Positions 11,181 through 24,374 of a DNA stretch of 64,000 nucleotides are shown here, piece by piece; the first letter of the stretch is position 1, and each line of letters starts with the position of its first letter. The stretch covers positions 64,787,687 through 64,851,686 of the forward strand of contig CM065295.1 of assembly GCA_032871835.1 (NCBI GenBank), given 5' to 3'. Both the position numbers and the translations under genes were made by a program. Source of the DNA: Dipteronia dyeriana (taxonomy: Eukaryota > Streptophyta > Magnoliopsida > Sapindales > Sapindaceae). Under the pieces are notes generated by a model. That model did not search any database. It was not told where the DNA came from and saw only the letters and a list, made by a program, of their open reading frames with translations.

Positions 11181-11837
11181 GGGGAATTATTATTTGGGTC
11201 AATATGTTTATTCGAAAATTCCCTTTTTTACTCACGTGATCTCTATGCTTTCAAAAAACTATCAATTTGGTTCATCTGTGAATCAGACGTTAGTCAATTT
11301 TAATATTTTCAAGAGTAATTTTTTATTTAAATTAAGAATATAACATGTGTCAATACCAAAAAAATAGATTTTTTAAAATATTTATATAATACAAAAAGAT
11401 AAAAGTTTTAAATCTCTACCATAGAGATTTATTTATTTTTTAAAAGATTAATTTTTATAAAAAAATTATTTATTTTCTTAAGAAAATAAGTATATTGATC
11501 CCCACCGCCTATCTTAAAAAAAATAGATAGACTGATATCTATCATCCAGATGGGTCTCTATCACGAATAAAAACCATGTGGAGACGATCGATCTCCATCG
11601 TACGATGGAAATCGTTCACAGGATATAGAGATCCAGATGGATCTCTCCATGGGGATGGAGATGGGATTGGATCTAAATCTCCACATAATTTCCATTTTTT
11701 TTCTTTTTTTTTTTTAATCTATTTTTTTTTTTTAAAAGAAAATAAATACTAATAAAAAATAGTCATTTAATATTTTCTATAACCGTCGAAAGAAATAGAT
11801 AGTTCAAAAATATATAGGGATCAAACGATTATTCCCC
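11181..11837. mobile_element. Mutator-type MITE, 9-bp TSD
   Basis: The left end is GGGGAATTATTATTTGGGTC and the reverse complement of the right end is GGGGAATAATCGTTTGATCC. TAAATTAAA is repeated exactly at both flanks (11172-11180 and 11838-11846), the 9-bp duplication typical of Mutator superfamily elements. The interior has several GATGGAGAT / ATCTCCATC inverted words and no transposase. Confidence 0.75.
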
Positions 11838-11846
11838 TAAATTAAA

Positions 11847-12777
11847 TTTTATAAAATGTGAACGTGACTATATTAAAACCATTTGTTTAAGTGAATTTTT
11901 TCCGCTTTTCACTTAACACAAATCCAGTATAATTAATTACGAACTTTTATGTTCAAAACTATCTTCACTATTTTTGTATATTTCCAATTATGTTTTTGTT
12001 AAAACCCTAATCATATTAATACTTTTTTTTTCTCACCGTAAAGAATTTTAACATCAGAAAACCTAACATATTCAAAACAAAAGCATTTGGTAACTGATTT
12101 TCCTAACATATTCTGGTAAGAACTCTTTCTTGTTTTCATAATTTGATAATTAGTTTTATTAATTTTATATTACATTTTGAGTACATCTTTTTCATTTGTT
12201 CTAAAAATTAATTGGAGAATAGTTTTCATGATGATTTTGTTTTGAGTTTTTTTTTTGTTTTGTTTTGAGATGTTAATTTTGGAAAGAAAAAAAAGTTATA
12301 TATATGGATGAGATGCACCGGCCAATGCCATTTGGATCAAAATCAAGTAGTAGTTGATTTTTTGTTTTTATTAATATTTCTTGAGAATTTTAGAATGTAT
12401 CACCATCAAATATTATGTTCATTTTTAATGTAATTCAACAAATGGAATAATGTATGAAATATTTTTAATAACTAAATAAATTTATTTTAGAATTAATTTA
12501 CATGTTAGAGTTGTCTTTAATATATTAAAATGTAAATATATAACAAATAATAGTTAGAAGGGTATAGATGTAAAAATATTTATTTTCGGATATTTATAAC
12601 TTAAAAAACAAACAACGTATCACTTATATTCAGTTTTCAGTGAAAAAAATAACAAACATGTTTTTCAGTTTTCAGTTTTCAGTAACTATTCAGTTTTCAG
12701 TAACATTCAACACTGTTCAATCTTCAGACAAAAAATCAAACGGAGCCTGAGTGTGAGTGTGTGTGTGTGAGTGTGAG
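11847..12777. other. Intergenic, repeat-derived, no gene recognised
   Basis: AT-rich. A short direct repeat of TTTTCAGTTTTCAGT words lies at 12,630-12,710, and AATCAAACGGAGCCTGAG at 12,735-12,752 resembles the right end of another GGCTCCGTTTG-type element whose left end I could not find. Confidence 0.35.
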
Positions 12778-13151
12778 GGGTCGTTTGTTTTTTCCACTTA
12801 AAATTTAATGGGTCTGAATCATAATTATTAAGTTGTTTTGTTTGTTTTGTTTGTTTTGTTTGTTTTTTTAAAGTGGTCAAACAACTTAAAAATTCTACAA
12901 AATAACTTAAAATAAAAAGTAAAAAATGCTGACTTTTAACTTAATTGCAAATCACTGAATTCAATTAAATACAATCTAAAATCTTTTCTTCCGATATTAT
13001 CCCCATATATAACATATTTCCAATTTCATCAAAATTACATATGGTATAGAAATCTTTATTTTAATATATTGTTTATTTTAAATAGCTTTAAAAATAAAAA
13101 AAAGAACTCTAATCACGGTACATTTTGGTGTTTAATATCGATAGTTTATTT

Positions 13152-13190
<39 letters not shown>

Positions 13191-13541
13191 TGTTGTGAGT
13201 TTTCCTGATGTCCTTTTTATTTTTTGAAAAAAAAAACATTTTCTTTTCCTAGAAAAATAAAATTTGTTTGTAATCAAAGATGAAGATCATGATTATATGT
13301 GTTTATATATAATTATTATTATTTGATTGTTTTTATTCCATATTATATGTATAATTGTCTAACATATGTATAAATGTAAAATTACTTATATTCAGACAAT
13401 TTTATCTTAAAAAAAAATGTTGACAACACATTTAGATATGAGAAAAAAAAAACATATCATTTAGATTCAGATTTCAATCCTTATTCAATCATTAGAAAAA
13501 TTCAAAACCGTTCCGTTTTCAGTAAAAAAAACAAACGACCC
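12778..13541. mobile_element. TIR element (GGGTCGTTTGTTTTTT ends)
   Basis: The left end is GGGTCGTTTGTTTTTTCCAC and the reverse complement of the right end is GGGTCGTTTGTTTTTTTTAC. The 764-bp interior is non-coding and includes (TTTGTTTTG)n and an AT microsatellite at 13,159-13,183. Flanks (GTGTGAG and GTTAGGG) do not form a clean duplication, so the superfamily is open. Confidence 0.6.
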
Positions 13542-14367
13542 GTTAGGGTAGACCGGCAGAGTTGTTAAACAGTGACAGAGTGACATACAGTGCAAACTCT
13601 AATGGTAAATGCAACACTTGCGCCTAAATTAGTGACTTGGTTCTTTACTTTCACTTCGACCTTCACATGCTCTCTCTCTCTCTCCCTCTTCTCCTTCACT
13701 TATTTTCCAACAACATTCGACCACCACCCAGTTCTCCGGCGGTGGCTATTTGCCGAGATCTGGTTGGGAAGTTTAGCCGGAAAAAAAAACCAACAACCCA
13801 AAACCCAAGTTTGAGGCTTTGTTTTAAGATGATTTAGTTGAAACCAAACCACATTGTTTCTGTACTGGGTATTTCTTATTTTGGTAATGCATGAAAAGCA
13901 AGTCAGCAAGTGTGTTTTGGTTTCGTGAAAGATTTGTTCTTGGGAGCTGTTTTAATGTGAAGTATGAAGCTGAGTGTTTTGTATTGCAAACTTTTTGAAA
14001 ATCGAGGTTGGTTTTAGAGTTTCAAAGTGTCAAATTTATTGATTATGTTAATTGAAGTTTCCTGGTCCTCCTGTAGAATCCTGGCTATTTTATAATCAAA
14101 GGCTTCAATATTTTTGCATTATCTTAATCTCAAGTACATGTACTTTAAGAGAGTGTGTAAACTATGTTTATTACTTCACTCAAATCAAGGTTGTTAATGA
14201 TATTGATTCTCTCACTGGAAAATAGCTTTTATTAAGTCTGGCATATCAAATTGTTGAATAAACTGAATTGGAGGGAATGGTGGTGGTTGTTGTGTCTTCA
14301 CAATATGTAGAGAGTAGACAAGACTAGTAGTGACAAGTGTGAATATAGGAAACAAGAGTGTAAGATA
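13542..14367 (+). promoter_or_regulatory. Promoter and 5' leader region of the downstream O-fucosyltransferase gene
   Basis: A TCTCTCTCTCTC pyrimidine patch near 13,670 and CT-rich sequence, typical of plant core promoters and leaders, precede the ATG at 14368. Non-repetitive sequence begins right after the TIR element ending at 13541. The transcription start is not determinable, and a leader intron is possible. Confidence 0.35.
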
Positions 14368-16638
14368 ATGGGGTTCGTGCTGTTGGGTGAAAATAATAAA
14401 AATAATAAGGCTGAGAAGCTGAAGAATTCTGGTATGGTTCCAAAGTCTGGTCTGAAGCTATGGATGATTCGAGCAGTCACAACGGTATTGCTGTGGACTT
14501 GTGTTGTTCAATTGATGGCAATGGGGGAGATGTGGGGTCCAAGATTGTTGAAGGGTTGGCCTTCTTGTTTCATTCAATCTGATTTGCCATTGGCTGCTGC
14601 TGCTCAATCCTCTTCTCTTCCTACCAAACTTGTTCTTCCCCCAAAGAGTAACTTTTTTCACTTTCTCAATCTCATCTTTCATTCCTTTTTATCATTTTCA
14701 TAATTGCAATTTTAGTCACATTTGCTTGACCTTTACTTTTATCAATGTATGAAAATTTGACTGTTGTTGTTTTACAGGGGTTTACAAGAATAATGGCTAT
14801 CTGATGATTTCTTGCAATGGAGGACTCAATCAAATGCGATCAGCTGTGAGTTTATTTATAGCTTCATCTTAATCAGAGAGAACATGATTAGTGTCAGTTT
14901 GTTAAATTTGTTTAACTGTCTCTTTTGGATATATCTGCAGATTTGTGACATGGTTGCTGTTGCAAGATATTTGAATGTCACTCTTATTGTTCCAGAGCTT
15001 GATAAAACTTCATTTTGGAATGATCCAAGGTGTGTGTGTTTTAATTAGTTGATGCTGATTAATTTTATTCTCAATTCCAATTCAGAATTGCCTTTAATGT
15101 CTTTAAATTATATTCTCTCTGAGCAGTGAGTTCCAAGACATATTTGATGTTGATCATTTTATTACTTCCTTGAGAGATGAGGTTCGTATACTGAAAGAAT
15201 TACCGCCTAGACTTAAGAGGCGAGTTGAACAGGGATTGACCTACTCACTGCCGCCCATTAGTTGGTCTGACATTTCTTACTACCATAACCAGGTTTAGTT
15301 CTGTATTAACATAAGGCTCGAGTTCAAATTTGCTTTAGTTTTGTTCCAATGCAACTAACTTGTCCGGTGTATTTGTCATTGCCGCTGGACAGATTCTTCC
15401 TCTGCTGCAAAAACACAAAGTTGTACTTTTAAATAAAACAGATGCTCGGCTTGCTAATAATGGATTACCTCTTGAGATTCAGAAGTTGCGTTGCCGAGTA
15501 AATTTTAATGCTCTGAGATTTACTTCTCAGATTGAGGAATTGGGTCGAAGAGTTGTCAAGATTTTGAGGGAAAAAGGCCCCTTTCTAGTCCTCCATCTCA
15601 GATTTGAAATGGACATGCTAGCTTTTTCAGGATGCACTCATGGTTGCAATAGTGAGGAAGTTGAAGAACTTACCAGAATGCGGTAATCGTTTCGAAGACT
15701 TTGGTATACCTTGATTAATGTTTATCAACCTTTAATTAATGGTGTGGTAAATAATGTGTATTTAGATATGCATATCCATGGTGGAAGGAGAAAGTCATAA
15801 ACTCTGATATGAAAAGGAAAGAAGGTTTGTGCCCTTTGACACCTGAGGAAACAGCTCTGGTTTTAAGTGCTATAGGCATTGATCGTAACGTTCAAATTTA
15901 TATCGCTGCTGGGGAAATATACGGTGGAGAGAGACGGATGGCGACTTTGGCTAAGGCTTTCCCTAATCTGGTCAGTAAGAAGATAAAAAACAACTTGTAA
16001 AAATTTGTATGTACATATATAATATGGTTTACTAATTACTATATATATTGTCTTTGGTATTATGAAACAGGTCAGAAAAGAGACTCTACTAGGAGCATCA
16101 GATTTGAAGCATTTCCAAAACCACTCTTCACAAATGGCAGCATTAGATTACCTCGTATCACTTGAGAGTGATATATTTGTTCCTACATATGACGGAAACA
16201 TGGCTAAAGTTATTGAAGGCCATCGAAGGTAAAAAAATACTGCTTCTGTTTGCTTTTAGATCAGTATCGGGCAGTGTTGCTATATAGGAGTTTTCGATGA
16301 ACAAAGGGTAAAGGGGATGTTCAATTATAGTTAGTTAACATTGTCATAAAGATTTAGTTTCTGTTTCATGTTGTGTTTGGACATTTTTCAGATTCTTGGG
16401 GTTCAAGAAGACAATTTTATTAAACAGAAGGCATCTGGTTGGTTTAATAGATGAATACAAGAATGGTTCAGTGAGCTGGGATGAGTTCTCATCAACTGTG
16501 AAGGAAGCTCATGCAAACGTGATGGGTAACCCGAAGAAACGAACAGTGATGCCTGAGAAACCAAAGGAGGAAGACTATTTCTATGCCAATCCGCATGAGT
16601 GCTTGCAACTGTTAGATGAACCATTGACAAGTACATGA
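14368..16638 (+). CDS. O-fucosyltransferase family protein (GT106/PF10250-type), 8 exons, 500 aa
   Basis: Type II membrane glycosyltransferase-like protein of the plant-expanded O-fucosyltransferase family, expected in the Golgi or secretory pathway. Family members transfer fucose from GDP-fucose; this member's acceptor is unknown. Exons: 14368-14647, 14778-14845, 14941-15029, 15127-15292, 15393-15682, 15766-15970, 16071-16228, 16392-16638. All have GT-AG borders and compatible phases, giving 501 codons with stop. Residues about 30-52 ([20 protein letters not shown]) form the signal anchor. The domain starts with [20 protein letters not shown] (105-124). HLRFEMDML (269-277) holds the HxRxE-type motif near the predicted GDP-fucose site. 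[11 protein letters not shown] (417-427) is the C-terminal family motif. The ending ([13 protein letters not shown]) is the usual one. The chosen ATG gives the N-terminus expected for the clade. No damage seen. It lies between MITEs upstream and a BIM-type gene downstream on the other strand. Confidence 0.93.
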
Positions 16639-18395
16639 TTTTGCTCATGCTAATAACATGCTCGTCTCTCTACCTATCAAGAATTTATCAACAAACACTT
16701 CCAGACCCTCAGCATTCTTTACAATTTCATATTCTGAAGCATCAGATTCCTGTCTAGAATGGATAAATGTGAAATAAAAAGAAGAAAAAAAGAAACAAGG
16801 ATTTTTATCCTAGGTGGGGTTTTGTATAGAGAGAAATTGGAATTTTCCATGTATACTATTTGTATGAAAAGAAAAATAATATTGATGGAATCAAAATTTC
16901 ACATTTTGTCTCTATCTATGCAATCTCTTCGGGCTGGATGTGAGCCATAATACTCGCTAACATATTTCATGATACAAGAAGAAGAAAAAAATGAAAAGGA
17001 AATTGTATTTGCAACACATTCTTACTAGTCATTTTTGACAATGTCAAAGCATACAATTCTCTAGTAATTAAGAGTGTGGCTTCCTGTATTTCCTTGATTA
17101 TTTAGTTGTCATTATTCCATACCACTAGATATTTCATTTATTTGAAAGATTTGTACAAACCCCATGCTTCAATTATTAAACTCTCAAAAATAACTCAACT
17201 GTATGATTTTATAATGATTACCCACTATGTACTCAAAGGCAACAATTTATATATATATATATTTTGTATATTCCAAAATCCCAAGAAGGGTCTTCACCAT
17301 ATGCTTTTAGGGAAACAAAAACTGCTACAAAAATAAATGTGATATTAATACAAGTCTAACATATACATATTTGTAGTGATAATGTTTAAAAATATACAAG
17401 TCCACAAGTTTAATGTTGGGTAATCATTATAGTTTACAAAATCTCACTAAGATGATATTATAATATGACCCATTAAAAAACAAAAATGTTAGGGAGTGAT
17501 CCAAAGAGAGCATATTTTATTGATCCAAGAAAACCATGTTTATGGGTGATCCAAGGAGTCAGCTTCCATTAAGGAGCTAAGCAGTTTTGGTCAAATGAAT
17601 GGATGGCTACACATTCTTTTCAAATTCCACTAAATTATACATTTCCTAGTGCGAGTTACACATTTGAAACTTACCTTTCGAACCACACTTACTCGTACCG
17701 TTTCCCAAAGTGGGTTATTAAAATTTCAAACACCTCATTAAATGTCCATCAAAGTCTTGTTTTTTGTCATATTTTTTGAATGCGTTCTACTTTCAAACGT
17801 AACTGCTCCTCATTCAAGCTTTGCTCATGATGCTCGTCACAATGTTCAACTGATGACACCATATTCAAATTTGAACGGTCAACAACTTTCGTTTAAAGGT
17901 ATAATTCAAACAATTAGAAGATATGAATAATGGACTGAAAGGTTCTTAAATTTCTTATTTCGACTCTCTTCTGTATCAGGTAACAATGGAAGACTAATCA
18001 GTTGCAGTAGCACTGCAAACCAATTGGCCTGAACATTCCTCTCGACTCCTAATCCCTAAATCTTAACATCAAACTTTAAACAATTGCACAAGTTGGGATT
18101 CAGAAAACACAATCAATCAACCAATATGATGATTTCAATCCGAAATTGTCTGAATACCAATTGAAAACCAAAATTAAAAATCTGGAGATGGAAAGCAGCT
18201 TCTCATTATACGCAAGGAAGCCTCTATCTGAATTTTAATACGCAATCAACACAATCCACCAAACCAAAGAGAAGGATGTACAATTGGTCTGGGACCTAGT
18301 TTTCTTGCACCATGGCATGGCATAAATTACCAAACACCAAACATCTAAATTCGGTACAAGTTAATGATCCAGAATAGGTTGATCGGGACTACACA
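16639..18395. other. Intergenic between convergent genes; 3' ends only
   Basis: AT-rich sequence carrying the 3' UTRs of the O-fucosyltransferase gene (+) and of the bHLH gene (-). Small open frames at about 16,759-17,930 have no homology signals I recognise. Confidence 0.4.
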
Positions 18396-21300
18396 TTAGC
18401 TTTTTTCTGTTCTCAACCTCTTATGAGCCTGATTAGAGTCCTCATTACAGCTCCGAATTCCACTTTGTACCATTGTCACTTGATCGTTCTCATGATCCTG
18501 GGCAAACAACAAATCAAATATGAGGAACGCAAAATTAAGGCCAGGAAAAGTTTACCATTCAATTTTACAAGTTTGTGGACTGTGGTGTATTAAAGACAAA
18601 ATAAAGCTGTCTGAAGCTCAAACGAAGTTTATCAAAGAACCTGTGAACTGGATGCCATAGCAGTTTGCCCATCATTTGCTCGTCTGCCAACATCAAGCTG
18701 AACTGAGATGTTGGCCTGTGACAGATCCACACCCGATGATTGCAGCACTTGGGTCAAAGTATTCAATATCCTGTCAAACACCAAAAACCCATTCTGTAAA
18801 TACAATGTATAAAATCCATCTGGACCATTTCCACGTATATTGGATGCGACAATCCTGTGATAATGAGTCTTATTACAACAGTTAATTGCTAAAGTACCAA
18901 ATACAAATGAGGTCGTAAATCATGTCAGGTTAAATTCCAAAAACTCAAATGGAAATCTTCAATGCAGAAAGAAGTCTCTTAAGTGAATAACAAAAGGAAA
19001 TAACTAAAAGACAATACAAACTTCTGAGAAATTAAAGCCGCAAGTAAACCTCAAAAATCAGCCATTCCTCTCCACGTTGGGCTTAAAATCTAAACTCAAT
19101 AATTTAAATATGAAAACAGAAATTACTAAAGGATTCTTTTTCCTTATTCCCACCCTAGCATGGTGTCTGGGACTCTCTTTGAACATCCAACCAATCAAAT
19201 TACATGTAGTCTACCTAACTCAAAAATCAGTCATTCCTCTTCATGTTGGGCTTAACATCTAAACTCAATAATTTAAATATGAAAACAGGAAATACTAAAG
19301 GATTCTTTTTCCTTATTCCCGCCCTACCATAGTGCCTGGGACTCTCTTCGAACAGCCAACTAATCACATTACATATAGTCCACCTAACCCAAAAGCAACA
19401 GGCTAATTCGCTTGGTGAAGTAAGATTCCATCTCAAACAATCATATCCATATACATCTCACAATAACATGTGCCACCCCCTTTTACATAGATTCTGCAGC
19501 TGGTTTGTCAGACAAGTGTAGGTTTGGCATTGATTTTGTACATTTATACCACGAAAAGCAAATGACCACATAGAAAACAGAAAGATTGGCAAAAAAGAGT
19601 CGTGTAAAAGTCTCAGGAAAAGAAGACCAATCTATTGCAGATGAAACACCAAGCAGAAAAGACTGGTAATAAGCATAGCCATATAAATGAAAGTATACCA
19701 AGCCAACAACAAGCTTTGGCAATAAATAAACACAGAAATTTTGCGACATCCTGAAGTCTCACCCTTGAGAGTAAGCATTTGACAGGCTAGATGATCCACA
19801 ATCGATTGTCAGATCCTGTTCATTCAGTGCACTATTTGGAACAGCACACTCAGACATACATGGTCTGTCCTGCCACAACTGTGATTGGGGATGGTAAGCC
19901 ATGTTCTCAGCATCAGAAAGAGATTCCGGTAAAGGTTGGGTAGGCATGCCACCCCTACCAACGGTACTAAACATGTTTGGCTGTTCGTGCACATTCAGAG
20001 GAACTCCATTGAGTGCAGGTTTGTATACTGCAGCAGAGCCAAAATCAGATTCCATTGAGTGCTGTGGATTTGAGATCATCGCAGGAGTAATAACATTGTT
20101 TTCATGAGTAGAACCATTCTTTATAACTTGAGTCTGATCCATATAATTTTCTGCAGGCCCATTATGACTTCTCTGTTCAAATTAATGAAAATCCATTACT
20201 GAATTTCTTTTGAAAGAAAACTATAAGAATCAACGAGTTTCACAATAAGAAAAATAATGATCTCAATTGTGATTCATGGCTAGAAAACCTTCAATCAAAG
20301 AAAAAGATATTCTAAGCTATTGTTCTTTTAATACTTCCACATCAGATTAATAATCTGAAGATATATTTATTAACATAACGACATGATATATATGAAAATC
20401 AGGAATTTTATTTCCTTGAAATTCTTAAAAAGCCCACATAAATTTCATGAGCAAATGTATTGGTGGAAAATTGCAAATAAAAACAGCACACATTTTTTGA
20501 ACCAATAGCGTCAGTATATAAATAAACATATACCACATGCCAAATGCCACCAGCAATGTTCAAAAATAATTATAAGAACTCACTAACAGATAATTACTTA
20601 ATCATTAATCTCGCGACTTATAGTTTTATTAGCATATTTAGTACTTTTATCGGTCTACCAAGAGATATTTTTACAAAACACATAAGTATTCTGCAAATCT
20701 TTAAAGAGATTCATGTCATAAAACAAAGTCAGAAAACATTTACTAGAAAGGGATGCATAAGACCAAAATCCAATCACCCATCTCCAGATCACAAAACCAA
20801 ACCTGCTTTAATGGACTTAGGCACAATTTTGGGTGTACGTGTGTGTGACATGTTTCCCATGTGTGCCTACGACTCCTACCATTTATCCTGAAAAGGCAGA
20901 CACACCTAAACTCAAAGACTTGTCATGAAAAATAAGTATCTTCATAAAAACATGTGTCCATGCTTTTGGACATTCATGTGACAAAAGATGCATAAAGTAT
21001 TATGGGTAACTTCTAGAAAACAAGAACTCCACTCTTGTACTCATTGAACCCCTGGTTGTTACATGTCATCTCCAGCTAACAAACACAAATATCTAGGTTG
21101 TTTTAGTCACTTAGTTTTAGCAATTGATGGTGTCCAAGTGACACAGCAATAAACACATCAGGCTACGCAGATAAGCAAAAGCAATGAAATGTCCTTGTAT
21201 CATGACATACAGACACACAAACACACACTTCAAGCATTATGAATCTCTACCCATGGCATCAATTTGGTAGGCTCCTGACTCCACCCTTGATACGGTCCCT

Positions 21301-22566
21301 CGTACATATTCACCTTTTCTCGTAAAAACTGAATATACTCTATAACCTGCATAAAAGAATAAATTTCTTCGATCATTAACAAGAACGAAATTTCCGAAAC
21401 TTCAAATGATGAAAAAGAAAAGGACTAGCTCAAGTGTTTTTGATAAGCGAGCAAGACATGATTGAATGGTATACCTCTAAAAGGAAGGAGGCCTTATCTC
21501 TTTTATGATCATTTTGAGGTATGAGATCTCTCAATATTTGGAATCTGCCGCAGAAAATATAATTTTCCTTTCAGGTGATCACAGAATCACTGTCAAGCTA
21601 TAATTGACCAGAAAGATTGCAGTGGCATTTGAAAGCAGCAAACAAGTATATGATAATTATAAAAACAAACGACAGATTGCAGTTCAAAAAACGCCTATCC
21701 AAGGAGAACATAATCCACAGACATTAAAGCCATAATATGTTTAAATCTTCCATCACTTATCCAAGGAGTTGGCTGTTTTAGATTCGGGATAATATCCATA
21801 TTAACGAGTAAAAATAGGCTGGAAAGAAAACATGAATTGGAAATTGTATGGATTTTACTTTTATATTAAAACAAGGAGTTGGTTTTCAGTCAGCAATAAT
21901 GCATTATCATTAATAATTTAATATAATGGTTAGAATTATAATTTAATTATAGCTAGTTTCATTTTCTAAATTATACTATTCAGCAACATGACTGTGTTGG
22001 TCCATTCTGTGAAGTAATTCATTAGCAGTTGTAATATCTGATGTCCTATGCCCTGCAGTGAGTCTAAGAAATCATATACATACAAAAGCTCAACAGGTAG
22101 GGATATACATAAACTCTACATTTGTGTTCATCTGTCCTGAAATTGTAGTAACAAGGTGAATTACCGAGAGGAATGTGTCTAAGAACATGAAGCATTCTTT
22201 GCATGAAAAAGACAATCCTAACAAGCATAATCAGAGTTAAATAGAAATTTAAAAAAAAAAAAAAAAAAGGAAGGCTTGCTTGCCTCTCATTAATCTTGCT
22301 CCTTCTACGCTGCTCTGTCTCGGAATGCTTGGACCGCAGAGTGTTCGTCTTCTGTTCACTGCTCCTTCCCTCTACCTTCATTGTTTCTCCTACACATACA
22401 TTCACATAATACTAAGAGACACATACATACAAAGCTCAAAAGGTAGGGACTAGGGATACCGGATAGACGTACCTTTATAGGAGGAGGAAATGTTTCTGTG
22501 AACAAGCTCTTCGTAGACGTCAGCTTCCTCGTCTTCTTCGAGATGACTCTTCGAAGATTTCACCAT
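18396..22566 (-). CDS. BIM2-like: BIM-type bHLH transcription factor (BES1-interacting Myc-like), 7 exons, 335 aa
   Basis: Nuclear basic helix-loop-helix factor. Arabidopsis BIM1-3 bind E-boxes and partner BES1 in brassinosteroid responses; that role is inferred from the family. Exons 5'-3': 22566-22473, 22389-22284, 21544-21475, 21346-21251, 20172-19763, 18770-18641, 18497-18396; phases agree and total 336 codons with stop. The basic region [19 protein letters not shown] (49-67) keeps H53, E57 and R61, the E/G-box contact pattern. Helix-loop-helix continues as [10 protein letters not shown]...[10 protein letters not shown] and [30 protein letters not shown] and the C-terminal [17 protein letters not shown] segment and KRLRT ending are BIM hallmarks. 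Intron 2 has a GC donor (GAGAG|GCAAGC). I chose MVKSSKS (22566) as start because it fits the BIM N-terminus; an in-frame ATG at 22653 would add 29 hydrophobic-rich residues. Introns 3-5 and 5-6 are long. Confidence 0.9.
19052..19389. repeat. Two-copy 169-bp tandem duplication inside a bHLH-gene intron
   Basis: AAAATCAGYCATTCCTC through CTAACYCAAAA is present twice in a row, with about 90% match by eye. It lies in the intron between exons 5 and 6 (counting down from 5'). Short frames across it are repeat shadows. Confidence 0.85.
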
Positions 22567-23445
22567 TTCAGACTCACTGAACAGACCAAGAGAGAGAGAT
22601 GGTACTACTATCACAATTGCCACTACTTTGAATTGCTTAGAAAACGCGCGCACGAGGACGGCGGCCGTCGCGGTGGTGGTCCGAGAGGGACAGAGAATAT
22701 TAATATATGTATAGTAGTATATAAATAAGTGTAAGAGATGTTAATGTTGTTTCTGGTTGCTCTGGACTCTGGACTCTGGACCTGCCTGATTGATGAAGCC
22801 CTAGGCACTGTTAATTATTTAACTCTCCTTTCTTCTTTTATTTTTCCTCGTTTTTTTTAGTGGCCCCTGCTAACTTGCGCCTGCTCGATCTTAAGGGCTA
22901 TAATTGTATTTTCCCACCGTTAATTAAATAACTCGTATCATTTAATAAATTAATTAACCGGGTTCAGCCTCAGGCCCTCAGGTGGACACAAATTCGTGTG
23001 GAAAACACGATTTTCAACCCGAGTTTTTTTTCTTAAAACAAAAAAAAGCCAGTGGACTCTACATATATTGCCCCTGATGCAACTTTGATGCTGCAGGTTC
23101 TAAAAAATATCAAAATTATATAATAATGTAGTGCTTCTAAAAAAACGATAGGGGATGAGTCTCCCCGTCCCTAAGTAGGTAATAACCCACTCTCTCCGAT
23201 TACCCATTTTAACCATGACTATAAATAATTAAATAGTCTTAAATCCTAAGTTCCTAACATAAGCTACCCGTAATTTATTTTTATTGTCTCTTTATAATCT
23301 TTAAATTTCATTTGAATTTTTATTATGGCTTTTGTTAAAGTTTGAATGATGAATTATTTATTTTATAGGGTTATTATGAGAATAAATGAGTAAATTGGGG
23401 TGGACACCGACCCCTTATTTCTAGTTTTATTATGAAATATTTTTA

Positions 23446-23489
<44 letters not shown>

Positions 23490-23795
23490 AGTTACTCATG
23501 CATTTACAATCTTTTAAACCACGAATATCTATACATTACCATAAATATAAATTTACATGAGTATGCATGAGAACAATTGATTTTTTTTTTTCAAAAAAAT
23601 AAAAAATATTAAGTTAAATATGGCCCAACGAGAAAATGAAAAAAATAAGGTTAAACAAACTCAAATAGGATGATATTAGAGAACGTAGAGTGATACCTCA
23701 TTTTCCTCGGGATGCAGGTGGGATCGGGAAATGAGAATAGGGGATAGAAGATAGAAGAAGTCGGAAACCCATATCCTCGTATCTAAACTACCAAG
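22567..23795. promoter_or_regulatory. Upstream region of the bHLH gene, then AT-rich repeats
   Basis: The first 300 bp or so (22,567-22,870) should contain the leader and core promoter of the minus-strand bHLH gene; a TTAATATATGTATAGTAGTA tract lies near 22,700. Further right are an (AT)n microsatellite at 23,449-23,486 and GGGG/CCCC patches around 23,150-23,180 and 23,700-23,750 reminiscent of the G-rich hAT group but without resolvable ends. Confidence 0.35.
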
Positions 23796-23963
23796 CAGGG
23801 TCGGTCTTGGGCCTGTGCAAATAAGTGCACCCACTCCGGGTCCATAGAAAAAGGGAAAATTTTGTTATTATATTTCTATATGGATGGGTCCAAAAACTAG
23901 TTATTTTTTAAAAGATAGATCCAATAATAATGAAAACAGATGCTTTCACAGGGCCGGGCCCTG
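23796..23963. mobile_element. 168-bp hAT MITE with exact 8-bp TSD
   Basis: The left end is CAGGGTCGGTCTTGGGCCTG and the reverse complement of the right end is CAGGGCCCGGCCCTGTGAAA, the CAGGG-type hAT/Ac terminus. CTACCAAG flanks both sides (23788-23795 and 23964-23971). No coding capacity. Confidence 0.85.
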
Positions 23964-24120
23964 CTACCAAGGCAAAAGGTTCTTGATCATTTTCAATTTG
24001 TATACACAAACACATACAATAGTATAAAGTGTAACCCTATTAATGTTAATGTGAATTTGAATGGAAGGAAAAGAAAGAAAAAAAGAAAAAAAAGCAAACT
24101 CGTTTTATTCTTGGGAAAGT

Positions 24121-24340
24121 AATCAAAGTATCATTTTCTCCCTAAGGTTTACTATATTAGTAAATATGGCTCATTTAGTTATATTAATGGCCTTTTTCCT
24201 GTCTGTAATGAAACTATTTGCTTCCCCCCCCGAACCCTCCAAGTTTTATTTTTAGGAAAATATCATTTTCTCCCCTGATGTTTGCTATATTAGTAAATTT
24301 ACCTCATCTAGTTATATTAATGACCACCTTCCCACCGACC
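24121..24340. repeat. Two-copy ~132-bp tandem duplication
   Basis: TATCATTTTCTCCC...TATATTAGTAAAT...TAGTTATATTAATG begins at about 24,129 and recurs at about 24,261. It abuts the MULE terminus starting at 24,375. Confidence 0.6.
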
Positions 24341-24374
24341 CCCGATTAGATGTATCAAACATACTTTATACATA

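Noticed and set aside
22567..22653. Earlier in-frame ATG (22,653) as start of the bHLH protein
   Set aside because: It adds a hydrophobic stretch unlike BIM proteins; the MVKSSKS start fits the family. cDNA would settle it.
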